Below, in pieces: positions 41,509 to 51,095 of a DNA stretch of 64,000 nucleotides (the first letter of the stretch is position 1; every line of letters starts with the position of its first letter). Source of the DNA: DOZZ01 sp963792655 (lineage in GTDB: Bacteria > Acidobacteriota > Terriglobia > Bryobacterales > Bryobacteraceae). Location: the NCBI GenBank assembly GCA_963792655.1, contig CAWBWU010000002.1:30415-94414 (forward strand). The letters run 5' to 3'. The position numbers were made by a program, and so were the translations under genes. Under the pieces are notes generated by a model. That model was not told the DNA's origin and did no database searches. It was given only the letters and a program-made list of their open reading frames with translations.

Positions 41509-42578
41509 AGACTGTACTGTTGTTCCTTGTAATCTCGACCGCTGCACTGGCCCAGGAAGCCGAATCAGGCTTCGAACTGCGTGGCTCATTCGCCGAGCAA
41601 GCCATGTTTGCCTCGCAGCTGACACAGGACCCGCGCGCCGGGGCGCCCGTGGCGGGAGCCTTTCGGACTCTGCTCTATCCAGTCTGGAAGATCGATGAAC
41701 ACTGGACGGTTTCCGGTGCAGTGCAGATCCAATCCCGTCCTTACTTCACTGAGTCGTTCTACTCGCAGGGATATGGCGTGAATAGCAACGTCATTCGTGC
41801 CACTCTCGGCTACTCGCGTTTTTGGAGCCACCGCTCGCTTGTTGTTCAAATTGGGCAGATGCCTACTGCTTTCGGCTCTTTCCCGCTGCACTACGACAGC
41901 ATGGACAACGCCAACACCGACAAGCCGCTGCAATACGGCTACTATTACAAGCCGGTAAGCGTCTTAGGAATCCCCAGCGCGCAGGTCGACTTTACGATCG
42001 ATCAGTTTGACTTTCGGGCGCAGTTCGCCAACTCATCACCGGCAAATCCACTTCGCTTGACTCAAGGCGATCAATATCCCAATTGGGCGGGCGGTGCGGG
42101 CTTCACACCGAAACAAGGAATACGCATCGGCGTGTCAGCCTATCGCGGACCTTACCTCGAACGCAGTTGGGCCTTCTACAGTGCTGGAGAGACCCGGCCG
42201 CGCAATCTTCCCGCGACCGCCTTCGGTGTCGACGCGCAATGGGCCGCCGGACCGTGGACCGTTGGCGGTGAATGGCAGACCTTCCGTTTTGATTACCACG
42301 TAAGGCCCGTTCAACAGGCTCACGCGGGTTACGCCGAGGCGAAGCGCACGATCAATCCACGTTGGTATGTCGCGACGCGCGCCGGATACCTGACCAACGT
42401 AGGGACTGCGCCGAAGACTGAGTATGAATTCACCGCCGCGTTCCGCCCGGCCAACAATCAATTGCTCAAAGTTGGCTTCCGGCGCGCACGATGGGACGTC
42501 GACGAACTGTACCGCACCGTTGCGATCGAGTACGTCACTACGGCGAGCTTGTTCTCGCGCGCCTGGCAGAACCACTAG
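41505..42578 (+). CDS. Predicted outer-membrane beta-barrel protein
   Basis: A 357-residue protein with signal peptide (MKTVLLFLVISTAALA). Alternating aromatic/polar strands run throughout (WTVSGAVQIQSRPYFTES, WTVGGEWQTFRFDY, WYVATRAGYLTNVG). No domain name is recognised. ATG overlaps the HD-GYP stop (ATGA), so it is the third gene of the operon. A porin or surface channel is the best guess; the C-terminus ends AWQNH and lacks the usual terminal Phe. Confidence 0.75.
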   Translation: MKTVLLFLVISTAALAQEAESGFELRGSFAEQAMFASQLTQDPRAGAPVAGAFRTLLYPVWKIDEHWTVSGAVQIQSRPYFTESFYSQGYGVNSNVIRATLGYSRFWSHRSLVVQIGQMPTAFGSFPLHYDSMDNANTDKPLQYGYYYKPVSVLGIPSAQVDFTIDQFDFRAQFANSSPANPLRLTQGDQYPNWAGGAGFTPKQGIRIGVSAYRGPYLERSWAFYSAGETRPRNLPATAFGVDAQWAAGPWTVGGEWQTFRFDYHVRPVQQAHAGYAEAKRTINPRWYVATRAGYLTNVGTAPKTEYEFTAAFRPANNQLLKVGFRRARWDVDELYRTVAIEYVTTASLFSRAWQNH

Positions 42579-42581
42579 CGA

Positions 42582-43886
42582 TCAGGTCAGCTTGGGAACA
42601 GTGAAGCCGGCGCGGTAGTTGCGCGTGAACAACTGATTTGCTTCCTTGTCGCCAGTGATGCTGTAACTCTGGGCATCGAAGTTCAAGGTACGGCCCACCC
42701 GGTAGGAGATATTGGCGAGGTGCACCAGCGTAGTCGAGATCGCGCCTTCTTCGATCTCAGCCGTCAGGTCACTCCGCTTGCGGCTGCGCACAGCGCTCAA
42801 GAAGTTTCCGTAGTGGTCCCCACCGGCATTGCCCGATGGACCCGCTTCCTGGTCCTTGCCAAGCCACGTTTTGTATTTTGTGTAGCCGTCGATTGCGAGA
42901 TAACCCTTGGAGCCGTAGAAGATGTTGCCGATCGTGTTGGGGTCCTTGCGCCCGCCTTCTGCAATTCCAGCTTCGTGGTTGCTCATCCAGTGGCGCACTT
43001 CAAACTCCATCATGCGCTTCTTGCCGCCTTCGTTGAACTCATACGCGCAGTTCAAGGTGTTGGGCGTCTCCTGGTCGTCATCGAACATGAAATGACCGCC
43101 CACCGCGCTGACCTTGGTCGGATACTTCACGCCGAGCCCCCAGCGCGCGATGTCCATTTCGTGGATGCCCTGATTGCCCAGGTCGCCGTTACCGTAGTCC
43201 CAGAACCAGTGCCAGTTGTAGTGGAACCGGTTCTTCGTGAACTCATGCTTCGGAGCTGGACCGAGCCAGAGATCATAGTCAACTCCCGCCGGAACCGCCG
43301 ACACCGGCGTACGCCCGATGGTGTCACGCCATTTGTAACAAAGGCCGCGGGAGAGATACACGTCTCCAATCAGTCCTTCGCCCATCTTCTGCACCGCTTC
43401 GCGCAGCGCTACTGAAGACCGGCTCTGACTGCCCTGCTGCACGATGCGATCGTACTTGCGGGCTGCCGCAACAATCTGCCGCGCTTCGAACATGTTGTGC
43501 GAGCAAGGCTTCTCGACATAGACATCCTTGCCGGCCTGGCAGGCCCAGATCGTTTGCAGTGTGTGATGGTGATTGGGCGTGGCAATGGAAATCGCATCGA
43601 TGCTCTTGTCTTCCAGCAGCTTGCGCAGGTCGCGATAACCTGCCGGCTTTTTCTTACCTTTCGCGACGATCTCTTCCGAACGCTGATTCAGAACGTTGTC
43701 GTCAACGTCACAGAGCGCAACAATCTCCACGTTCGGCCGCTCGACGTAGCCGTTGATGTGGTCTTTGCCGCGGCCCCTTACCCCGACGCACGCAATCCTG
43801 ATGGTGTCGCTCGGTGTATTGGCAGAACTCGCGTTAACGGCGGCGAGTGCAGTCGCGGAACTAAGGAGGAAGTGTCTACGATTCAC
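42582..43886 (-). CDS. Tat-exported Gfo/Idh/MocA family oxidoreductase
   Basis: GTG 43,886 is chosen because the product then begins MNRRHFLLSSATALAAV, a twin-arginine signal. The 434 residues have the Rossmann start RIACVGVRGRGKDHINGY, the ATPNHHHTLQTIWACQ segment and the catalytic EKP motif (YVEKPCSHNMFEA). WFWDYGNGDLGNQGIHEMDI is the substrate-domain signature of exported members. It is convergent with the barrel gene, 3 bp apart. Substrate unknown. Confidence 0.88.
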   Translation of the reverse strand: MNRRHFLLSSATALAAVNASSANTPSDTIRIACVGVRGRGKDHINGYVERPNVEIVALCDVDDNVLNQRSEEIVAKGKKKPAGYRDLRKLLEDKSIDAISIATPNHHHTLQTIWACQAGKDVYVEKPCSHNMFEARQIVAAARKYDRIVQQGSQSRSSVALREAVQKMGEGLIGDVYLSRGLCYKWRDTIGRTPVSAVPAGVDYDLWLGPAPKHEFTKNRFHYNWHWFWDYGNGDLGNQGIHEMDIARWGLGVKYPTKVSAVGGHFMFDDDQETPNTLNCAYEFNEGGKKRMMEFEVRHWMSNHEAGIAEGGRKDPNTIGNIFYGSKGYLAIDGYTKYKTWLGKDQEAGPSGNAGGDHYGNFLSAVRSRKRSDLTAEIEEGAISTTLVHLANISYRVGRTLNFDAQSYSITGDKEANQLFTRNYRAGFTVPKLT

Positions 43887-43940
43887 GCAGACGATTTTAT
43901 ACCCTCGAGGGCGAGGTATTCGATGGATCTTTTGCACATC

Positions 43941-43966
43941 CGCTTACTACCGCGCGCGGCACACGT
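43941..43966 (+). repeat. Partial copy of the GC-rich dispersed repeat
   Basis: CGCTTACTACCGCGCGCGGC followed by ACACGT resembles unit 2 of the repeats at 24,397 and 32,594. It sits alone in the 126-bp gap upstream of the oxidoreductase. Confidence 0.45.
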
Positions 43967-44012
43967 CATCACATGGCGTGCACGTAAGTAATGGGCAATT
44001 CTACCCGCCTAC

Positions 44013-44783
44013 TTAAACAGCCAGCTTGCCCTCGTACAGCATGTCTTTCAACGTAAACTTGGCCCGCACTTCCATAGGCCCGAGCTTCGTGGTGAACACT
44101 ACTTCCTTATCGTCTGCGGATAGCGGATGCTCGCCTTTGGGGAAGTAAAACAGCAGGCTCCCAACAGCGTCGCGGCTGGCGTGGTCCGGAGCAATCGGGT
44201 CTTGCCCACGGGCCTGCAGCGTGGTTGCGTTCCGCAGCCACTCGTCTCTGCCTGCGGGCCGCTCTGGATTCTGGTCGCGCCCGCCGTACTGTCCTCCCGG
44301 CGCACGCAAACCGCTCACGCTGATCACGTAGTGACCGGCTGCCGCCGCCGGCAGTTGCTGTTTGGTTGCGGCAAGCACCGGCGGAGCACTCTCCCAGCGC
44401 ACAAACGCTTTGGGCATGGCTTGTTGGCCACCAGCTCCGATCGCGTCCTCACTGACGCCCCGGGTACCGCGGCCCCCGCCTCCGGCTCCCGTCACCGCGC
44501 TTCCGCCGCCCATGCCACCGCCACCACCCATTCCACCGCCGCCCATGCCACCGCCACCGCGGCCACCCCGGCCGGCACCGGCATTGCCGCCCATCATCCC
44601 CATAGACACATTGGCTTCTTTGGCCCAGGGCGATTTGGTCAGAATTTTATTGGTTTCCGCTTCAGACCACTCGGAAGAAGGTTTGTCCTTCCAGAAGTCA
44701 CCGGGTGTAAAGGCACTGAGGCGCATTGCGAGCGGGGTCAGAGCAGTCAAACTGGAACAGATGAGCTGGCGTCGAGAGATCAC
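44013..44783 (-). CDS. Exported Gly-rich hypothetical protein
   Basis: GTG 44,783 is preferred over the upstream TTG because AGGTGGAAGCC precedes it and the product then starts with SRRQLICSSLTALTPLAMRL, a twin-arginine-type signal. About 256 residues. A conserved-looking segment WSEAETNKILTKSPWAKEA is followed by about 50 residues of Gly/Met-rich low complexity (GGGGMGGGGMGGGGG), then a beta-rich C-terminus with LLFYFPKGEHPLSADDKEVV. Proteins with the KSPWAK segment are frequent in Acidobacteriota but have no known function. The Gly-rich linker may be flexible or aggregation-prone. Confidence 0.7.
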   Translation of the reverse strand: MISRRQLICSSLTALTPLAMRLSAFTPGDFWKDKPSSEWSEAETNKILTKSPWAKEANVSMGMMGGNAGAGRGGRGGGGMGGGGMGGGGGMGGGSAVTGAGGGGRGTRGVSEDAIGAGGQQAMPKAFVRWESAPPVLAATKQQLPAAAAGHYVISVSGLRAPGGQYGGRDQNPERPAGRDEWLRNATTLQARGQDPIAPDHASRDAVGSLLFYFPKGEHPLSADDKEVVFTTKLGPMEVRAKFTLKDMLYEGKLAV

Positions 44784-44882
44784 GGCTTCCACCTTTTGGG
44801 TCAACAATATGCAGTCGGGTGGCGAGGCGTCAAGTGAAAAGATGTAAATGCCACTCCACGGCGGGAAAAGCCTTAGCTCTTG

Positions 44883-44895
44883 CTACCATTGGTAG
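44883..44895. promoter_or_regulatory. Short palindrome before leuB
   Basis: CTACCATTGGTAG is a perfect 6-bp inverted repeat with a 1-bp centre, ending 9 bp before the leuB ATG. It could be a regulator site or a structure near the ribosome binding region. No leader peptide rich in Leu codons is visible upstream. Confidence 0.3.
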
Positions 44896-44904
44896 TAACC
44901 ACGA

Positions 44905-45990
44905 ATGAATCTGAATGTGCTTGCTCTGCCCGGTGACGGCATCGGTGTAGAAGTCACGCGCGAAGCGCTCAAAGTGCTCCGCCACGTCACTAACCACTGG
45001 AATCACAGTTTGAAGTTGACCGAAGGGCTGCTGGGTGGCATCGCCATTCACCAGACGGGCACGCCGTTCCCTTCGCCCACGCGCGAGTTGGCGATCCAGG
45101 CCGATGCCACGTTGCTGGGCGCAGTAGGCCTTCCCGAATTCGACAACGCTCCACCCGAGCAGCGGCCCGAGCGTGGCTTGCTCGGTATTCGTCAGGCAAT
45201 GGGCGTCTATGCGAACCTGCGCCCGGTGCGCACGTACCAAGCGCTGCTCGATTCGTCCCCACTCAAGAACGATCTGGTGAATGGCACGGACATGATTATC
45301 GTCCGCGAACTCACCGGCGGCATTTACTACGGCACGCCGCGCGGGATCTCTGGCGAAGGCGCAACCGAGCGCGCAATCAACACGATGACTTACACGCGCG
45401 CCGAGATCGAGCGCGTGACACACATGGCATTTTCTCTTGCGAAGAAGCGCCGCAAGAAGGTCACTTCCGTTGACAAGTCGAATGTGCTCGAAAATTCGCA
45501 GCTCTGGCGCCGCGTCGTTAATGAAGTCGCGCAAGGTTATCCGGAGGTCGCGCTCGACCACATGCTGGTCGATAACTGTGCGATGCAGCTGGTGCTCAAT
45601 CCTAAGCGCTTCGATGTGGTCCTTACGGAAAACCTGTTCGGCGACATCTTGAGCGATGAAGGCGCGGTGATCGCCGGCTCCATCGGTATGCTGCCCAGCG
45701 CTTCGATCGGTGAGCGCAAGCCGAATGGTGTATGGACGGGCCTGTACGAACCGGTGCATGGGTCGGCGCCCGATATCGCCGGCCAGGATAAGGCGAATCC
45801 GCTTGGCGCGATCGGCTCGATCGCAGCCATGCTGGAATATAGTTTCGGATTAACCGAAGAAGCCGCCGCGGTAAACGGCGCGATCGAGTCGGTCTTGAAT
45901 AGCGGACACGTTACGGCCGATCTCAAACCCCAAGGCACGCCTGCGACTACTACAGCCGTAGGTGATGCTGTTTGCAAAGCCATTGGATAA
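44905..45990 (+). CDS. leuB: 3-isopropylmalate dehydrogenase
   Basis: A 361-residue NAD-dependent decarboxylating dehydrogenase of leucine synthesis. Signatures: LALPGDGIGVEVTREALKVL at the N-terminus, NLRPVRTY, HMLVDNCAMQLV and the NAD site EPVHGSAPDIAG. Length equals the family norm. leuC follows after 4 bp, so leuBCD form an operon; leuA is absent. Confidence 0.96.
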   Translation: MNLNVLALPGDGIGVEVTREALKVLRHVTNHWNHSLKLTEGLLGGIAIHQTGTPFPSPTRELAIQADATLLGAVGLPEFDNAPPEQRPERGLLGIRQAMGVYANLRPVRTYQALLDSSPLKNDLVNGTDMIIVRELTGGIYYGTPRGISGEGATERAINTMTYTRAEIERVTHMAFSLAKKRRKKVTSVDKSNVLENSQLWRRVVNEVAQGYPEVALDHMLVDNCAMQLVLNPKRFDVVLTENLFGDILSDEGAVIAGSIGMLPSASIGERKPNGVWTGLYEPVHGSAPDIAGQDKANPLGAIGSIAAMLEYSFGLTEEAAAVNGAIESVLNSGHVTADLKPQGTPATTTAVGDAVCKAIG

Positions 45991-45994
45991 ACAT

Positions 45995-47393
45995 ATGAAG
46001 ACGCTGATCGAGAAGGTGTGGGATGCCCACGTTGTGCAGGAGCAAAAAGGCTCGCCGGCACTTCTCTACATTGATTTGCACCTGGTGCACGAAGTTACTT
46101 CGCCGCAGGCCTTCTCCGGTCTGCGTGAGCGCGGTTTGAAAGTCAGACGTCCCGACCTTACGCTCGGTACGACAGACCACAGCATTCCGACCACGAACCG
46201 CGACTTGCCCATCGTGGACCAGATTGCGGCGCGGCAGCTCTCGCAGTTTGAGGCGAACTGCGCGGAATTCGGCATTCCCTGCTTCGGCGTTCACAGCAGC
46301 CAGCAAGGCATCGTTCACGTTATCGGCCCCGAGTACGGCGCAACGCAACCGGGAATGACCGTGGTCTGCGGCGACAGTCACACCGCGACGCACGGCGCGT
46401 TCGGCGCGATGGCGTTCGGCATCGGCACCAGCGAAGTGGAACAAGTGCTCGCTACGCAATGTTTGCTGCAGCGCCGCTCGAAAACGTTCCAGGTGAAAGT
46501 CGAAGGCGCGCTTCGCGATGGCGTGACTGCGAAAGACATCATCCTCGCGCTGATCGCGCGCATCGGCATCGGCGGCGGCACCGCCTCCATCTTCGAATAC
46601 ACGGGCTCAGCGATTCGCGCGCTCTCGATGGAGCAGCGCATGACCGTCTGCAACATGTCGATTGAGGGCGGAGCGCGCGCGGGCATGATCGCGCCCGACG
46701 ACACGACGTTCCAGTATCTTGCCGGACGGCAGTTCAGCCCGAAGGGTGCGGCTTGGGACGAAGCGGTTGCGCGCTGGAAGAAACTGCCGACCGACGAAGG
46801 CGCGACCTACGATCGCGAGATCACGATTGAAGCTGACGCGCTGGAGCCGATGATCACCTACGGCACCAATCCCGGTATGGGTGTGCCAATCACCGGCGCT
46901 GTTCCCAATCCATCGAACATTGCTGATCTGCGCGAGCGCGAGTCTGTTGAGAAGGCCCTCGCATACATGGGGCTCGAAGGCGGCAAGCCGCATCCTCGGT
47001 CAAAAGTGAACGTTGTGTTCATCGGTAGCTGCACGAACTCCCGCATCTCCGATCTGCGCAGCGCGGCCAGCTTACTGAAAGGCCGCAAGGTGAATTCGCA
47101 AGTGCGTGTGATGGTGGTCCCGGGATCGCAGGAAGTGAAGCGTCAAGCAGAAGCCGAAGGGCTCCCGGAGATTTTCCGCGCCTCGGGCTGCGACTGGCGC
47201 GAGCCGGGTTGCTCGATGTGCATCGCGATGAACGGCGATCAGCTACAGCCGGGCGAATACAGCGTCTCGACCAGCAATCGCAACTTTGAAGGCCGTCAAG
47301 GGAAGGGCGGCCGCACATTCCTGGCGTCTCCGTTGACCGCGGCGGCATCGCGCTCTGACCGGTGTCGTAACCGACGTGAGGACAATTCTGTGA
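45995..47393 (+). CDS. leuC: 3-isopropylmalate dehydratase large subunit, one frameshift
   Basis: LeuC and LeuD isomerise 2- to 3-isopropylmalate. ATG 45,995 starts MKTLIEKVWDAHVVQ. The 4Fe-4S ligands are in GSCTNSR and in GCSMCIAMN. Near 47,350 one base is gained or lost: the frame-corrected end is LTAAASALTGVVTDVRTIL with TGA at 47,391-47,393. Without the correction the frame runs out of leuC into the N-terminus of leuD and makes a false 516-residue fusion. Corrected length is about 466. Confidence 0.93.
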
Positions 47394-48008
47394 AACCGTT
47401 TCTTCCTTTTCGTAGCCGCATGGTGCCGATGCCGAGCAAACAATATCGACACCGACCAGATCATCCCGGCGCGCTTTCTGAAAACGACGTCGAAGGAAGG
47501 GTTGGATCGTAACCTGTTCTACGACTGGCGTTACGATGCCGCTGGCAATCCGAATCCGGACTTCATCCTGAACCAGCCTCAAGGTCAGAACGCGCAGATC
47601 CTCCTGGCCGGCGATAACTTCGGCTGCGGCAGTTCGCGCGAGCATGCACCGTGGGCTCTCACGCAATTCGGTTTTCGCGCGGTGATCAGTACTTCGTTCG
47701 CCGACATCTTCAAGCAGAATTCGCTGAAGAATTCGCTGCTGCCGATCGCGGTGTCACCGGAGATGCATAAAGAGTTGTTTCAACTCGTCACCGCGGATCC
47801 GAATGCAGAAGTGCGCGTCAACCTGGAACAGCAGTCGGTCACGATGCCGGACGGCATCGAAATCGAATTCATGATCGATCTGTTCTCAAAGACCTGTTTG
47901 CTGCAGGGCGTCGACGAGTTGGGCTACATCCTGAAGCAGGAACCCGGAATTGCTGCTTATGAAGCATCGCGGCCCAACACGTTGAACACGCTCACGCGCT
48001 CCGCCTGA
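47390..48008 (+). CDS. leuD: 3-isopropylmalate dehydratase small subunit, one frameshift
   Basis: GTG 47,390 overlaps the corrected leuC stop (GTGA) and gives MKPFLPFRSRMVPMPSNNID. One extra base near 47,440 (AGCAAACAATATC) breaks the frame before TDQIIPARFLK. The swivel-domain signature GDNFGCGSSREHAPWAL is intact. About 205 residues, normal for LeuD. Confidence 0.92.
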
Positions 48009-48024
48009 ACCTTACAGCGGGGCT

Positions 48025-48450
48025 CTACCGCGCCGTAAATCGCGCGCGCAGCCGTTGTGCAGCATCGTTGTCGGGCGCGACTACCAGGATCGTGTCATCG
48101 CCCGCAATGGTGCCCGCAACATCTTCCAACTCTTGTCCGTCGATCGAAACCGCGACCGTGTTGGCGTGTCCCGGCGCGGTTCGCAGTACGAGTATGTTTT
48201 GAGCAACGCGCACGTCACGCACATACTCGTTGACCAAAGAGACCAGGTCGCCGCCGCCGTCGAGTACCTGTAGCTCGCGATAGCCATCGGTAGTTTTAAC
48301 CAGACCGAGGTCGCGCATGTCGCGCGAGAGAGTGACCTGCGTGGCCGCCAGACCGAGCGCATTCAACTCGTCTGCAAGCTCATCCTGAGTGTAGATTCGC
48401 TTGCCGCGAATGATCTTCAGTATCTGTGCTTGCCGGTTGCTCTTGTTCAT
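48025..48450 (-). CDS. argR: Arginine repressor
   Basis: A 141-residue ArgR/AhrC. The N-terminal winged helix includes the recognition segment QVTLSRDMRDLGLVK (residues about 37-51). The C-terminal hexamerisation/arginine-binding domain has the GTIAGDDTILV signature. It is the last gene of argF-argG-argH-argR, 7 bp after argH. Paired ARG boxes upstream of argF mean it probably represses its own operon. Confidence 0.95.
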   Translation of the reverse strand: MNKSNRQAQILKIIRGKRIYTQDELADELNALGLAATQVTLSRDMRDLGLVKTTDGYRELQVLDGGGDLVSLVNEYVRDVRVAQNILVLRTAPGHANTVAVSIDGQELEDVAGTIAGDDTILVVAPDNDAAQRLRARFTAR

Positions 48451-48457
48451 CGCAAGG

Positions 48458-49840
48458 TCACGCGCGTGTGAGGCGGCGGCGTGCTTCGATCAGCGCATCC
48501 GCCACGGCTTGCGGGCCAGTGCCGCCGGCGATCTCGCGAGATAACATGCCTTCGCGCGGCTTCAGCAGTGGCGCGATCTTCTCGGTGAACGCCGGATCGA
48601 ATGCCGCCAGCGATTGAGCATCCCAATCAGCCGGCTTCTTCCCGTCGCGAATGCTCTCGAGCACGAGCTTCCCCACGAGTTGATGTGCGTGATGAAACGG
48701 CGTTCCTTCGCGCGCGAGCGCTTCGGCAAGATCGGTCGCGACTGTCCAACTCGCTTCGGCAGCCGCTTCGGGAACAGCCTCATGCAAGACCACGCTGCTG
48801 GCAACGCCGCGCGCCATTGCAAGCGATGACGAGGTTTGATCGGCGGCTTCGAACAGCGGTTCTTTGTCTTCCTGCATGTCGCGGTTGTACGTCAGCGGCA
48901 GGCCTTTCATCGTCATCATCAACGAGAGCAGAGACCCGGTGACGCGGCCCGCTTTGCCGCGAATGAGTTCGAGCGAATCGGGATTTTTCTTCTGCGGCAT
49001 CAGACTGGAACCGCTGGTTACGCCATCGCCCAATTCCATCCATCCGAACTCTTCGCTCGAGTAGAGAATCCAATCTTCGGCCAGGCGGCTGAGATGCAGC
49101 ATGTGACCGATGCGCAAGCGTAGAGGAAGTCGAGAGCGAAGTCGCGATCGGCCGAAACGTCCATGCTGTTGCGTGTGATGGCGTCGAAGCCGAGGTCTTC
49201 AGCGATGGCTGCGCGATCGAGCGGGAAGCCGCTGCCGGCCAGCGCGCCCGAGCCGAGCGGCATCACGTTGATGCGCGCGCGCGCCTGTGTGAAGCGTTCG
49301 CGGTCGCGCTCAAACATCTCGAAGTAGGCCAGGATGTAATGCGGCCAAAGCACCGGCTGCGCGCGGCGAAGATGCGTATAGCCGGGGATGACTGCATCTT
49401 TGTGACGTTCGCCGCAGAGCGAGCAGCGCGCTGCAAAATTCATCAAGCAGCGCGATGATCCGATCGCACTCCGTCGCGCAGCCAGAGCCGCACATCGAGC
49501 GAGACCTGCTCGTTACGGCTGCGGCCGGTGTGAATCTTCGCGGCCACCGCGCCGGCCCGCTCATTCAGCTTGCGAATGACAAGCGTGTGAACGTCTTCAT
49601 CGGTCGCGCCGTCGAAGAAATCTGGCTCACGCGACGCTTCGACGGATGGTGTCGAACGCCTCGACAATCCGTTGCCGCTCATCGGCATTCAGTATGCCCG
49701 CGCGTTCGAGCGCGCGGGCGAAGGCTTGCGATCCGCGCGATGTCGGCTTCGAGCAGACGGGAATCGAAGTGCAGCGAGCCGGAGAAGCGCTCGAACACCT
49801 CCGACGGCCCGCTCTCGAAACGGCCGCCCCAGAGTTTCAC
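48458..49840 (-). CDS. argH: Argininosuccinate lyase, multiply frameshifted
   Basis: ArgH splits argininosuccinate to arginine and fumarate. GTG 49,840 begins MKLWGGRFESGPSEVFERFS, directly after the argG stop. Homologous reading changes frame near 49,730, 49,645, 49,485, 49,437, 49,410 and 49,115. Conserved parts remain: KIHTGRSRNEQVSLDVRLW, DAVIPGYTHLRRAQPVLWPH, and the signature GSSLMPQKKNPDSLELIRGK. Corrected length is about 455, the family norm. At least six breaks in one gene with every block retained argue for poor local consensus. Confidence 0.88.
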
Positions 49841-51062
49841 CTATTTCTCCTTCGCAGCGGCGAGCACGTTGGCCCGCACCTGAATGGGAAGGCCGATCAG
49901 GTTGATGAACCCGCGCGCGTCTTTCTGGTCGTACTCGGCGCCCATCGTGAAGCTGGCGATATCGAGCGAGTAGAGCGAGTAGGGGCTCTTGCGGCTGACC
50001 GGCGTCGAGCGTGCCTTTATACATCCGCAGCGTCACTTCGCCGGTTGTAGTAGGCGCTGACCTTCGCGAAGAACGCGTCGAGCGCCTCACGTAACGGCGT
50101 GAACCACAGGCCGTTGTAGACCATCTCGGCGTAATCGAGCGCAAGCTTCTGTTTATAGTGCTGCGTGCTCTTGTCGAGCGTGAGCGATTCGAGTTCGCGC
50201 AGCGCGATGATGATGAGCGTGCCGCCCGGCGTCTCATAACAGCCGCGCGACTTCATGCCGACAAAGCGGTTTTCCACCAGGTCGATACGGCCGATGCCAT
50301 GTTCGCCGCCGAGTTCGTTCAGCTTCTCAAGCAGCGCCACCGCCGATGCGGGCTTCTCGCCGTTGATCGAAACGGGCACGCCTTTCTCGAAGCCGATGGT
50401 CACATCCAGCGCCTGATCGGGTGCGTCTTTCGGGCTCTTGGTCAGCATCCAAATGCCGTCGGACGCGGCATTCTTCGGATCTTCCAGTTCCCCGCCCTCA
50501 TGCGAGATGTGCCAGATATTGCGATCGCGGCTATAAATCTTCGTAGTCGATTGCGCGACCGGCACATTGTGTTTCGCCGCGTAGTCGAGCGCTGTCTTCA
50601 CGCGACAACAAGTCCCACTCGCGCCAAGGCGCAATTACCGGCAGATGCGGGGCCAGCGCTTTATAAGTCAATTCAAAGCGAACCTGATCGTTGCCCTTGC
50701 CGGTACAGCCATGAGCCAGAGCGTCGCAACCAGTTGCCAGCGCGACTTCCACTTGCTTCTGCGCGAGCAGCGGACGCGCGATCGACGTGCCGAGCAGATA
50801 CTTATGCTCATACACAGCCGCCCGAACGCACCATCGGCCACAGGTATTCAGTAACAAACTCTTCGCGCAGGTCGGCCACATGGCATTCCGATGCGCCGGT
50901 CTTCAGTGCTTTCTCTTCGAGGCCGGTCAGTTCTTCGCCGCCCTGCCCAACGTCGCCGCACACGGCGACTACTTCGCACCCGTAGTTTTCTTTGAGCCAG
51001 GGAATGATGACGGACGTGTCGAGGCCGCCCGAATATGCCAGCGCTACTTTTTTAGGATTCAT
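49841..51062 (-). CDS. argG: Argininosuccinate synthase, multiply frameshifted
   Basis: ArgG joins citrulline and aspartate with ATP. ATG 51,062 begins MNPKKVALAYSGGLDTSVII, with the SGGxD pyrophosphatase loop. Frame changes occur near 50,825, 50,610, 50,040 and 49,995. Other conserved blocks are HGCTGKGNDQVRFEL and GGEHGIGRIDLVENRFVGMK. The end, LGLPIQVRANVLAAAKEK, stops at TAG next to the argH start. Corrected length is about 400. Confidence 0.9.
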
Positions 51063-51095
51063 GATTTTGGTCGAATGATTATCTTGGCCGTGCGA

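Noticed and set aside
44500..44600. Short tandem repeats resembling a repeat array
   Set aside because: They are Gly/Met codons inside a coding gene, not a CRISPR or VNTR; units are 3-12 bp and irregular.
44830..45759. 309-codon antisense frame opposite leuB
   Set aside because: leuB is full length with all signatures on the other strand; the antisense frame is a shadow.
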